From assembly GCA_013339895.1 (NCBI GenBank), contig JABACO010000009.1, positions 3,515,190 to 3,579,189 of the forward strand: DNA of 64,000 nt, written 5' to 3'. This stretch comes from Ephydatia muelleri (taxonomy: Eukaryota; Porifera; Demospongiae; Spongillida; Spongillidae). Positions 12,738 through 23,403 of the stretch are shown piece after piece. Position 1 is the stretch's first letter, and each line of letters starts with the position of its first letter. The notes below the pieces were generated by a model. The model had not been told where the DNA came from and ran no database searches. It saw only the letters and a list, made by a program, of their open reading frames with translations. Made by a program: the position numbers and the translations under genes.

Positions 12738-14256
12738 TACAGCCAGCAGCTAAATCCACCCAGACACTCTTAATGAGTTGGAATGCTCTATCTGTCTGGG
12801 TGTGTTCCCCATGTGACAGGCTAGTATGTGCCACTTGCAATTGACTGGTGGGATCCACCTATATAGCTATCTGCAGCATGCTGTCCCTGCTGTCACTCCA
12901 CTGCACCCTTGGAGTGCAAGGATGTCAATTCCACTTCTAGCTTGATTCAGCAACTCCTGCAAAATGTTATGGTGGCATGTGGCACATGCAAGAGCAGCAT
13001 GAAAGCAATCAGCTACGCCTCACATTGTTACGGCACTACTGACAGGAAATGCAACTTGTTAGTGAAGTCCTGCATGCACCAGATGCTAAATGCTAATAAG
13101 AACTGCATGCAGATTCCAACAGGAGGGACAGTAAGTGTAAATGAAATTTAACACTGATCTGTCATATACAACCTTTGAAGATGGTTTGCATATCCACACC
13201 ACGAGCACCACTCTCTGAGCTCACCACAAGTGCTATGTTCATGAGCTTCAGATGACACGATCCATGCTGAGTGCTGGTGCTGAGGATGCTGATATCTTGT
13301 TTGAGGATGAACTGAGTGAGGAAAGGAAAGAAAAGTTACTCCATGATGCAGGGATCATTATTAACATTCCACTGAAGCAAGCTTAGACTTGCCATCAAAT
13401 CCATGCTTGGAATCCCGTGGATTCTTAACAGGTTAGCCACATCCATGCAGCAGCAAATTAAAGGAGTATGTGCGTAGATAACCATAACTTTCCCTTAACT
13501 TCCTTACAGGTGGTTGAAGCAAGCTGGGGTAGGACAGCACATTTGGGGGTATGAAAAGAACTGTAAAAATGCATCTCCTGAAGGATCACATGGTGAAGTG
13601 CATGGATGTCAACACACCAAGCAGGCTGTGGCTTAATGGAAGAGCAGGGAGCTGAATCAATTCATGCAAAATTTAAACTAAACCTAAAAAGCATAATGAA
13701 GGAGCACTGCCTGAAACCTGAAAGGAGAGATGGCTCTCTTTTCCTTTCCTCTCCCTTCTGGTGGTGAGGAGCTTAGAGGAGCTCCTTTGGTTTACATTCC
13801 AGATCTGGTCAAAAAGGTTGTTGACCTTTTGGAAGAGAATCAAACGTTAGAAGATCATGACATACACATGACAGAATAACTTTAACCCAATGCAGGACAG
13901 GACAGCTTACCTGGCATAATGGGGTTATACCTGCCGGTGAAGTGTGGATAAAAATTGGAGGCGACAAAGGAGGCGGCTCATTCAAAATGAACTTTCAGAT
14001 TGTAAATGTTGCAGCTTCTAACTCTGTCCACAACACGTGTGTGTTTTGCTGCTATGAAGCAAGTGAAACTGTTACAAACCTTCACATAGCACTTGACTGC
14101 TATAAAGATCAAACAACACATCTACAAGGAATAAAGTGTAGGTAGGAACAGTTAACAAAGAATTAAATTAACAACACACACACACACACACACACACATG
14201 CACACACACATGCACACACACACACACACACACACTCACACACATGCACACACATG

Positions 14257-14287
<31 letters not shown>

Positions 14288-14630
14288 ACATGCACACACA
14301 CACACACACACATGCACACACACATGCACACACACACACACACTCACACACATGCACACACACACACAATGCTAAGGTTTGCCCACTGGGCTTCACATCA
14401 CTTTGGGCGTCTTTATCAAGCTGTATGGGTTGCTTGAAGATCAGTGTCATAACCTTGACCTTGAGCTGGCTCTGCATTCAAGTGAGGATGCCCACTCCAG
14501 CTTTTCCACATATAGCCAAGAGCTGCAAAAGCTTCACCTATTACAAGCAGAGATGGAGCAAGTGACTGATAAAGTACAGCATCTGCTGTGTATAGTCAAG
14601 GAACACTTAATAAGTATTACCCGACAAGTT
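12346..14630 (+). pseudogene. Remnant of a transposon protein resembling the RAG1 N-terminal zinc region (N-RAG-like)
   Basis: The block at 12404-12590 reads CFHFDVSKDCPEIHPPMFCS followed by KCQ, the signature of the zinc-dimerisation part of vertebrate RAG1 (xRIDVxxDxxxIHPxxFCxxC). Around 12940-13050 a second Cys-rich block follows (VMVACGTCKSSMKAISYASH). Next come decayed pieces, then 13942-14145 with WIKIGGDKGGGSFKMNFQIV and later TNLHIALDCYKDQ, and 14405-14610 with KLYGLLEDQCHNLDLELALH. Poly-C and (CA)n tracts interrupt the frame, and several stops occur. RAG1-N-like transposons named N-RAG-TP have been described in molluscs and other invertebrates; assignment to that family is by motif memory. 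No inverted ends were found. Confidence 0.6.
14172..14368. repeat. (CA)n microsatellite with TGCACA interruptions
   Basis: Imperfect CA repeat inserted within the N-RAG-like remnant; it separates two of its coding blocks. Confidence 0.9.
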
Positions 14631-15045
14631 GTAGCTGCCATCCCCCCCCCCCCCCCCCCCCCATCACAAAAGAGAAAAAATTAGTTCTCACTTTTGGTAG
14701 AGGTAATAAATTATCTCTGCTTTTGGATATGTATGTCTGCAACCAGCAACAGCAATCCATAGGCGTCTTATGTCCTGTGCTGACAGCTGGATTAACCATA
14801 GGACTGACTAGGCTATAGCCTAGGGCCCCCCCCGGGCTTTATGGGGGGCCCCCCACGGCCAGGAATTCTAAAAATAAAACGTACACATAATGATGACGCA
14901 ACAGCTGATTGCAACAATACTGTGTCAATGATAGGTTGTATCAAGGATTATTAATCATTACAACAATTAATAATCCTTGGTTGTATCGTTCTTACGCGTT
15001 TGCACGCAAATACTGTGTCAAATATCGTTCTGACGGGATCCCCCG

Positions 15046-15081
<36 letters not shown>

Positions 15082-15375
15082 ACATTTCCCGCGCCATTAC
15101 TGCATACACACGGCCGTGCAATAATGGCGCGAATCCAGCGGGTATTGTGCATGAACTTTGCACGGCTAAGGGATAAAGTAAAAGAAGCGATTTGAACACT
15201 CCTCAGTAAAGATATGGAGATTTAGAACCTGATGGAGTATCGGACCTCGTAGCGTCGGCACGTGCACTATAATTATACAAGGTAATACAATTAAACATGT
15301 AGGAAAATGGTGTAGGATGAAATGAGTCGATAGCGTTAACCGTTCGTATAGTTATAGCCAATTAGAATTTTATGT

Positions 15376-15503
<128 letters not shown>

Positions 15504-17639
15504 ACCGGCTGTGTCAATAGTACTCAGTACACTAGATTATAAGTGTTCAACACTTTCAGTATAATAATGTCGGGCAGGTTATATCTTAGCGGTTCCGAGA
15601 AGCGAAAGAAACACGCTGCCAAGATAGCAGAATTATCGACTTTGCCAAAATTAACCGCGTTTTTCACTCCATTCTCACCTGCTGAAGAGTCCAATCCACT
15701 AGTTCTAGAGAAGGCAACGTCTGCAACGAGTACAGCAGAAGCAGTAGAGGAGCCATCAATGTCTATAGCAATGACCAGTCTGGCGATCAACTGTGATGAC
15801 AGTATATGTGATGAAAGTAACCTGTAGACTGTACCAATGCTGAAGATGTGCAGTCTGAAGATGCGCGATCCTAGCTCAAGATTTCACAATCCTAAGTGAT
15901 CCAGTAATGTGGACAGTTGATGAAACCCTACGTGAAAAACTTATCAGAAAGCCAATTTCACAGAACATCGGTGATTTTTCCCGTCAGAAAGAGTTGGAAA
16001 ATTGCAGAAGCGCTATTTGTCGCCAGTTATGTTTGAGCGCCGACTGAATAATGGTGAAACCATGCGGCGAGAATGGCTTGCGTATTCTCCATCTGCTGGT
16101 AATGTGTACTGTGTACCTGCAAACTCTTCAGTCAGCTTTCCAAACTGGCTTCAGTGACTGGAAATATAGTAGCAGTAGATTAAGAGATCACTAATTCAGT
16201 GAAGATCATATGCGTTCCATTACTATTTGCATGGAGTACCAAAGCTAATGCTTCGTGTCGCATTGACTGTACTCTGGTAAAATAGCAAGAGGAGGAACGC
16301 AAATACTGGCGAGATGTACTGCATGAAGCGTGTCGTGGAAACTATTAAGTTTCTTGCTCAACGGGGGCTTTCTTTTCGGGGTAGTCAAGAAACCTTTGGT
16401 TCCAATTCAAATGGAAACTACTTAGGAGCTCTTGAACTTATTGCAAAGTTTGATCCATTTTTGGCTCAACATATTCAAAAGTATGGTGGTGCTGGAAAAG
16501 GGATAGCTTCTTATCTTTCGAAGACCACTTGTGAAGAGCTCATTGAACTCATGGTGAAAAATTACTGTCTATCGTCGTTGCTGAGATTATAAAACTTTTC
16601 TGTCGTAGTCGATTCCACACCTGATGTTAGCCATGTTGACCAGCTCACTCTCAATTTGAGGCATACAAGTACAGATGGCCGACCCGTACATAAAACGGTT
16701 TGTGCGGAACTCCATGCACGGGCACGGAGCGGAAAACCTGACGTCTGTTGTCATCGAGCTAACTTAAAGTATAGGACTGGACATGAATAATTGCAGAGGG
16801 CAGAGGTATAACAATGCATGCAGCAAACATGGCCGGCATTTACACGCAGTTGCAAGCCCGAATATTGCAAGTATAAGTCCGCTCGCACATTGTGTACCCT
16901 GGCCTGTGCAAGGCACATTCACTGAATCTTGTTGGAACACGCGCTGCCGAGAGTTGCCTATAGCTAGCTGCTGTTTCTTACTTTGGATTCTTGCAGTATT
17001 TGTATAAATTTTATTCAGTATCAACCTATCGATGGGACAAACTCAAAAATGCACTTCCTTCTCACGGGCTTGTTGTAAAAAATCTGTCTGGAACCCGGTG
17101 GAGTGCAAGAGCTGATGCAGCTAGAGCAGTGGTGAGCCACTATAATAACATCAGAGCAGCATGCACTGTTAGAAATATGTACAAACCAAGATCAAAGCTT
17201 ATAGAGACGAAAGTGGAAGCATGCATGCAGATGGATTAGTATAAACAAAATGGGGCAACTGAAATTGCAATATGATGGCAGTAACCTGAATGGCATACAA
17301 TTTAATTTTGGAACGATTTAATACTACAAGTTGACCATTCAATTAAGGCATAGAAGTTTATCTGCTGACAATTGTGAAATTGTTCAGGTCTCTTTTAAGC
17401 TTTACTATTGCAATTTGGGGATGATATAGTTTTGATGATTTGGAGCGGGAAAGGGAAACATTGTTTGTTGAAAATACAGCGTACAAAGAAGCTGGAACAC
17501 GACGAAAAAGGCGAAAGCAATGAAGCAGCACTCTAGAAACCGAATTGGAACCACGAGATACATTCAGAATCGAAAGTTTCAATCCTTTCCTGCATGGATT
17601 GTCTCGCAGTTGAGCTACTCAGAAGACTCTCTGCGTACT

Positions 17640-17946
17640 CTGATCTCAATGATTTATTTAGTTAAACCAGTTGGGAAAGTTATTCCCAAACCTTGATCAA
17701 TCACGCAGCCATTGAGACAGCTTTTGGGTACTATATGGACATGGGGCCCAGCTCAGGAAGAATCCTTCAAAACAGCAAAAGCGGAACTGACTAAGCCTAC
17801 TTTCTCTGTACGATTCTGGTGCAGAGACCAAGCTGTCATCAGATGCTTCCTCATACGGGCTAGGAGCAGTCCTCTTCAATTGCACCAAGATGGGTGGAAA
17901 CCAGTTGTGTACGCTACTTCCCCAACCTCAGGACTTTATTTCAGAT
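17640..17946 (+). mobile_element. Ty3/gypsy reverse transcriptase-RNase H fragment nested in the hAT gene
   Basis: Across two frames the translation reads LNQLGKLFPNLDQS, then TWGPAQEESFKTAKAELTKP, then SSDASSYGLGAVLFN and DGWKPVVYAT. This is the end of a Ty3/gypsy reverse transcriptase and the start of RNase H (the D of the SSDASSYGLGA motif is catalytic in intact copies). It is frameshifted once near 17800. Three bases after it the hAT C-terminus resumes, so this looks like a nested insertion or a repair patch. Confidence 0.7.
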
Positions 17947-17948
17947 AG

Positions 17949-18104
17949 CTGCCAGTAACCTCATGTGAGCGAAGTGTCAGCACACTAAAACGTCTTCATA
18001 ACTACATGCATGCATCTATAGGCCAAGAACGAATGGCAGCTTTGGCACTTATGCATATCCACTATAATAGCGATATTGACCTCAATGAAGTCGTTAACAC
18101 ATAA
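17949..18104 (+). pseudogene. hAT C-terminal dimerisation domain fragment
   Basis: An open 51-codon stretch ends at TAA (18102-18104) and reads LPVTSCERSVSTLKRLHNYM, then GQERMAALALMHIHY and DIDLNEVV. This matches the hAT dimerisation pattern (PVTxxxxERSFSxLKxIKxxLR, then GLALLxIHxD). It is the best-preserved piece of the hAT remnant and lies 3' of the nested gypsy fragment. Confidence 0.75.
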
Positions 18105-18274
18105 GCACCAATGCATCCAAGGAGAATGGAACTGGAATATCTAGTAAAGCCATGAATTCAGTGTAATACATATATTTGCTCATATGTATGCACCATGAAT
18201 GACCATGTATCTGGATCATAATCATACCTTTCCGTCAATAAAATGATTTTAGTTCCACCCTTATTGTTTCCCGA

Positions 18275-18276
<2 letters not shown>

Positions 18277-18308
<32 letters not shown>
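18277..18308. repeat. Poly-C run
   Basis: About 31 consecutive C followed by TCCCCCC runs. Similar C runs occur at 12710, 14642, 15043, 39727 and 52263, a striking local habit of this genome. Confidence 0.9.
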
Positions 18309-18311
<3 letters not shown>

Positions 18312-18400
18312 CCCCTCCCCCATCTCCCGACCAGCTTACGGGCCTGAACACTGGACAGGTCCTACAATGGTTGATAATTTGTTTATTTTTATTGTATTTG

Positions 18401-20627
18401 GGGAATTTCATGAGAAAAGGGACCTTATGGATATATAAATCATAAATGTATAAAACACAATAAATCGTGTGCGTTTTTGATGCGCTATATCTTCCGAACG
18501 ATTAGTGCTATTCTCTTGAAATATTCAACCCTTACTGGTACACCTATTGCCTACATGCGTAGCATTTTTTCATATTCAACACTCTTTCCATCCCATATGT
18601 GTGGTGGACAATAACCCCACGGGGTAAATATTTAAGAATCTTCATAGCCGAGCATGATACAGACTCCAAGTTCGCCATGCGCACGTAGGAGTCCTTCTCC
18701 TACTGTATTCTCCAGATCGTTTGAGTTTTTCTTAGCCGTTATGGAAATACAGACGACTGAAGTTGAACTTCTTTTCAGCGCCATTTCGCATTATTGCGGC
18801 GATGTATGACATCACGTAGGAGTGATGTCATACTTACGTCTTCATTATCGTCGTTACTTATTTGCTTTGGGCACGAGACTACCTGCTCCGTTATTAATAA
18901 ACTCATTGACGCTTAGTAAATTAATACGAGACTACAGCACTTGCTTGCTTTTGTGTAGTGCAGTCACTGCTAGATAATTATGTATCGTTTCATGAATACA
19001 CGCCACGGGAATATAGTCTTGGAGGATTGAAACGACGTCCACAGGCCAGCCAAGCCTCCTGTTCTTCGTCACGTGATCCGAATGCCAGTGTTGAACAGGT
19101 ACTGTATGTGTATTCTTTCATCACAGCTAGGTCGGCATACCGAGGACATGCAGCACGTACGTATTTCAACCTAATAGAATGCCACAAACACGTTCACTGT
19201 GCATACATGTACGTATACACACCTCGTGCATTTGCATTACATGTACTAGTGTGTACCATGTCCCGTGTCTTCCTTCTTGAAATGGTCACACGAGAGCCCA
19301 ACTGGTTTACGGATCAATCATAACAATTCGTGACCCAATGGTTGACATGCAAAGTGTGTGATGTATAAGTTTCATATAAGGGTGTTGGTTATTTGCAATA
19401 CATGTTCCGTGTATTGCAGCATGGCTGTGTGTATGTAGGGCTCTGCATGTGTGTACATGTGCATATGTGAGAATATTTGTTTATGTACAGGTATTGGTCA
19501 ATGTATAAGTACTTGTGAATATGAAAGTATGAGTATATGCCATTGTGTGTATGTAAGAGTAGAGTACTGTATGTGTATATGTGTGTGTGTGCATGTAGGA
19601 GTATACAACTGTAGGAGTACTTTATGTGTATGTGTGTATGTGCAGGTATCTGTGAATGTAGGTATATGTATGTAGTACGTATATGTATGTGTGAGTACTG
19701 TAGGAGTATGTGTGGATGTATTTGCGTATCAGTGTACAATGTATTAGTATATGTGCATGTACAATACGTGTGTATGTCCAGTTATGTGTGATTATGTGTA
19801 TATGAAGGAGTATGTATGTATGGATGGATGTACAAATTATTTGTGTATGTAGATATGTGTTGTAGGAGTATGTGTATATACCTGTATAGAAGTGTGTGTA
19901 TATACAAGTGTGCGCATGTAGGAGCATTTGTTAACGTAGGAGTATGTTTGTCATTGTGTGTTAGAAGCATGTACTGTATGTGTATTTGTATACATCTGTG
20001 TATGTACATGTAGGTGTATGTGTGTGTGTACAAGTATTTGTGAATGTAGGTATATGTGTGTACGTATAAGTATTTGTGAATGGAGTATATGTGTGCATGT
20101 GTACTCTAGTAGAATGTGTGTATATAAAAGTGTGTGTATGTACAAGTGTATGTGCATGTAGGGGTATTTATGTATGTATGTATGAGTACATGTGGATGTA
20201 TGGGAATGCATGTTTGTATGTAGGAGTATGTAAGAGTACTGTTGGAATTTATGTGTATGTACAAATATGTGTGTATGTATACTGTATGTGTGTTTGTACG
20301 AGTATGGGTAAATGTATGTGTCATGATTTGTGACTTGTTCACTTTATGCTGGTTTAGGATCACAAACTGGAGGGGATTGGGGAGAATCACAGCATGTGAA
20401 GGCGTGAAGCTCACTTGTAGTCTGAAGGATAACCCTACTGCTAACCTTCAGGCACCACCTCCTCCCCCCTACCTGTGGCATTCAGCTACTCGCCAGCAAT
20501 AGCAAAGGTTTGGTTGTGGTATCAGGTGTCGTACAAGTATCCCCTGACTGGGTAAGCACGTGTTCAACTGAATTCAAACTCTGCAAATAATCGCCACTCT
20601 CCTAGTGACATCAACTGTTTATCCATT
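18401..20627 (+). repeat. Left terminal inverted repeat (2227 bp)
   Basis: Inverted copy of 26126-28130. The outer about 800 bp are unique; the inner about 900 bp are a loose tandem array of short words such as gtatgtgtgtatgtacaagt with GTAT/GTGT spacing. Relative to the right arm it contains about 225 extra bp (about 19209-19435). The inner boundary is caactgtttatccatt at 20612-20627. Confidence 0.9.
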
Positions 20628-20948
20628 GCTTTGTGTACTGTATGTCCTTGTGATTCATGTGTGTAATGAATAATTTGTGTCACCTACCTCAACGATCTTT
20701 GGGTAGGGGTGAACGGTAACTCAAGCATGTCTTGTTTACCTTGGCCATGACAATTGTACACTTGATGTACATGTATGATACTTAACGTCTCACATGTGGT
20801 ACAGCATGTCAAGCTTACTGATGTATGCTATTGTGTACTAACTGCATGATGCATTTGGGTAACATACAGTATAAATCATACACACTGCATGTATGAACCT
20901 ACACCAAAGTGAATCCACAAGCTACCACACTATACACATCAGCTTTGT

Positions 20949-21851
20949 TCACTTCCGAGGTTCCATTATTCGTTCACATTCCTCACTGTTTGGGAAACTT
21001 ATTTCCCAGATACGAGGATCGCTATCTGGGGGGGCATACAGATATTTGTGTCTGCACACTTTCTTCATGTGGTCACGTTGATTGGCATGGATGCCATCTT
21101 CAGCTGCAAACCACTGGAGAAGGTGACAAGGATATTATAGAAGAGAAAGTGGTAGGGGAAAAAAATCATACATGGACACTGAAGCAGATAACTGTTATAC
21201 ATGTACATGTAAGTGAACCTGTTAATGGCATCATAGTGATGTCATGAAGGTCCTAAAATTCTGCCTCAATGAATTTATACACATACCTTTCTACACTCAG
21301 GACATGGCTTAGCATGAAGCTTGTCCCTATCACATTTTTTACGTATAGTTGCAGCAAACTTGTACGCAGGAAGACCTGCACGTTTTGCAACTGTCTGAGC
21401 ATATCTATATGTGTACAAAAAATTTTGAATGTTGTGCATTCAATATATTCTCATCAACGTTATGTAGCTCACTTATTCAGTGAGTCCTGTCCATGTTCTA
21501 TTGTAGCCAAATCTTCCATTTCCCTTTCTCCCATATCTGCATGAGGAAGGTCCTCCTCTTCCTCTGTATCTATGTCCCCCTCTGTGAATAATAGTGGACT
21601 GTACACTTGTGTACATTGCACTATAGGGATGACTGAAACAGAGGTAGGTGGTTCTGCTGGATGTGAGTAGCTGTCTATCCTTGGAGATGGGGGTTGGGAC
21701 TCAAAGTCGTTTAGCAAACACTGGCTATCACTTGATGGTATGCCCTCTATCACAACTGGTCGAGCCTGGTCACTGAGACCCTCATGACATGTGTTCCCTT
21801 GGTATTGCAGTGTAAATAACAGTTTACAATGCAAAGAGCACAGTTTACAAA

Positions 21852-21916
<65 letters not shown>

Positions 21917-21965
21917 TGTACAATCACACAAACACACACACACAAACAAACACACACACACCACA

Positions 21966-22015
<50 letters not shown>

Positions 22016-22527
22016 AAAACATGCACACACACAAACACACACAAACCGGCCAATAGATGTGTGTTTTTCTCATTGCCTGATTAAGTGTTAGTAGTGCATG
22101 AAAAGCACATGGAACACATACCTGTACTCATGGGATCATGATTGCAACATGCACACTGTTCTTTCCATTTGTCAATTTTTGGCACATCCAATCTAAGTAG
22201 AACGGAGAATGCTTGTACTGATTTGATGTACCATACCAATGAGATCAAGTTGAAGCTACTACTGTGGCTAACCTAGCAATTTCTGCTTCCAGATTTGTGA
22301 TTTTGGTTCTCAGTTGTTCAATAATGACCTTCTGATGTTCGATTTCTTTCTTCAGCACTATATACAAGACGTGTAATATTGAGACTGAGGGCTTTGCTCG
22401 AATTTGATTCTATCAATATCATTGTTCTATAAGCCTTACAGTGATTACTTGAAGATTCATTCAGTGTCTGTTTTAATGCGATCCCAAGAAGATCCAATGC
22501 ACGCTCGATATAATTGGCGGTGTTCAT
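20949..22527 (-). CDS. RBBP8-like: CtIP/Sae2/RBBP8-family protein, six exons, inside the inverted-repeat element
   Basis: Minus-strand exons are 22440-22527, 22273-22357, 22122-22192, 21473-21797, 21287-21404 and 20949-21113. All introns are GT-AG, all phases join, and the total of 852 nt encodes 283 residues. Residues about 31-58 form a coiled coil (KKEIEHQKVIIEQLRTKITN), followed by a CACC cysteine cluster (71-74), like the N-terminal dimerisation coil and CxxC of CtIP. The middle is acidic and low in complexity. The C-terminus has FAATIRKKCDRDKLHAK, CPEC (224-227), CRHKY (249-253) and YAPPDSDPRIWEISFP, matching the Sae2/CtIP C-terminal domain in order and spacing. CtIP proteins activate MRE11-RAD50-NBS1 to cut DNA ends and hairpins in the nucleus. 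Human CtIP has a CDK site (TP, T847) in this last motif; here the corresponding S is followed by D. It is close to fission yeast Ctp1 in length and far shorter than vertebrate CtIP. The start was chosen as the first ATG of the phase-compatible first exon; a further upstream exon cannot be excluded. Confidence 0.85.
21852..22045. repeat. (CA)n microsatellite in intron 3 of the CtIP-like gene
   Basis: Imperfect CA repeat within the intron between the third and fourth exons of the minus-strand gene. It creates the apparent Val/Cys-rich extension of the open frame around exon 4. Confidence 0.9.
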
Positions 22528-23403
22528 GCTTCGCAACAGAAGTAGAAATGTCAACAATTTTACAGTAGCGGAGACTTTTACCATGCAGCTCACGTTCGAA
22601 GGGAAACGACTTGACACAACTGTTGGTGTTCATAGCGTGACCTCAGTGTTTTCATGCATGTATTCGTGAATACAATCACGACTGGCCTTTAACAATTGCT
22701 ATTGACAGTTGTTTTCATACAGCGACCTGGAAGCTTTCAGTCATGAATAATAAGTGATTTGTACAAGGCCAGTGCACAATAATCAATATGGATACATGAA
22801 GCGCAGATCGCTATATGAACACCTAGGTTTCTCGCTATATTAATTTCTCCCAACTAGTTACCTATTCGGAGCGCTGCATGTACCGCAGTACGATCCTCTC
22901 CCTCCGCAACAATGTATGATACAAAAATTCATGCAAATCACATACATTAATAAGGTTCCCCAACTAAGCGCCAATTTCCGGTCTGAAACTATACCCTTTT
23001 TTGCTTTCATTAGCGAGGACACGGTAAGCGACATGCATGCTATGCGTATGCTGCAATAGATATGTATTTTCCCGTACTGAATACTTGGTCCCATGCGGAC
23101 ATGATAACTATCAAACCGAAATTCGCGGTCACCATTGCCTATGTATTCATACTTATGTCAAAGTGTTGTATTATTTTGTCATGAAATGCAAAGCAAGTTC
23201 GTTTATTCCACTACAAGTGTGCATACAATTTTCCGGCTCCCCTTTCTCATGATTCGTTGCAATTTTATGGTGGCTCTTTGCGTCGTTATTGACACATTAT
23301 ACTGTACACAGTTGTAATGCCAAAGTGTTCGTCCAATAGCATGATTATCATTTAACTGCCTTGATGTTGAAACTTTTGTCTCATCTTTGCACCAAAGGAT
23401 GCA
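22528..23403. promoter_or_regulatory. Divergent intergenic region of the element
   Basis: These 876 bp separate the start codons of the two divergent genes, so any shared bidirectional promoter should lie here. No TATA-box arrangement is convincing. A minus-strand open frame at 22858-23094 ends in a Cys-rich stretch before a GT, but its phase does not join the CtIP-like first exon. Confidence 0.4.

Noticed and set aside
19389-20414. Many 60-116-codon His/Tyr/Thr-rich frames in the inverted arms
   Set aside because: They arise from the short TACA/GTAT-type repeats of the arms and appear in all frames and on both strands.
21473-22053. 194-codon minus-strand frame taken as one protein
   Set aside because: Its Val/Cys-rich beginning is (CA)n repeat in an intron; only the part from 21797 downward is exon 4 of the CtIP-like gene.
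22858-23094. Minus-strand frame ending CCGGRGSYCGTCSAPNR before a GT, considered as a THAP-like first exon of the CtIP-like gene
   Set aside because: Its phase (2) does not join the following exon (needs 1), and an ATG-initiated exon at 22440-22527 joins perfectly. It could still be an unrelated exon.
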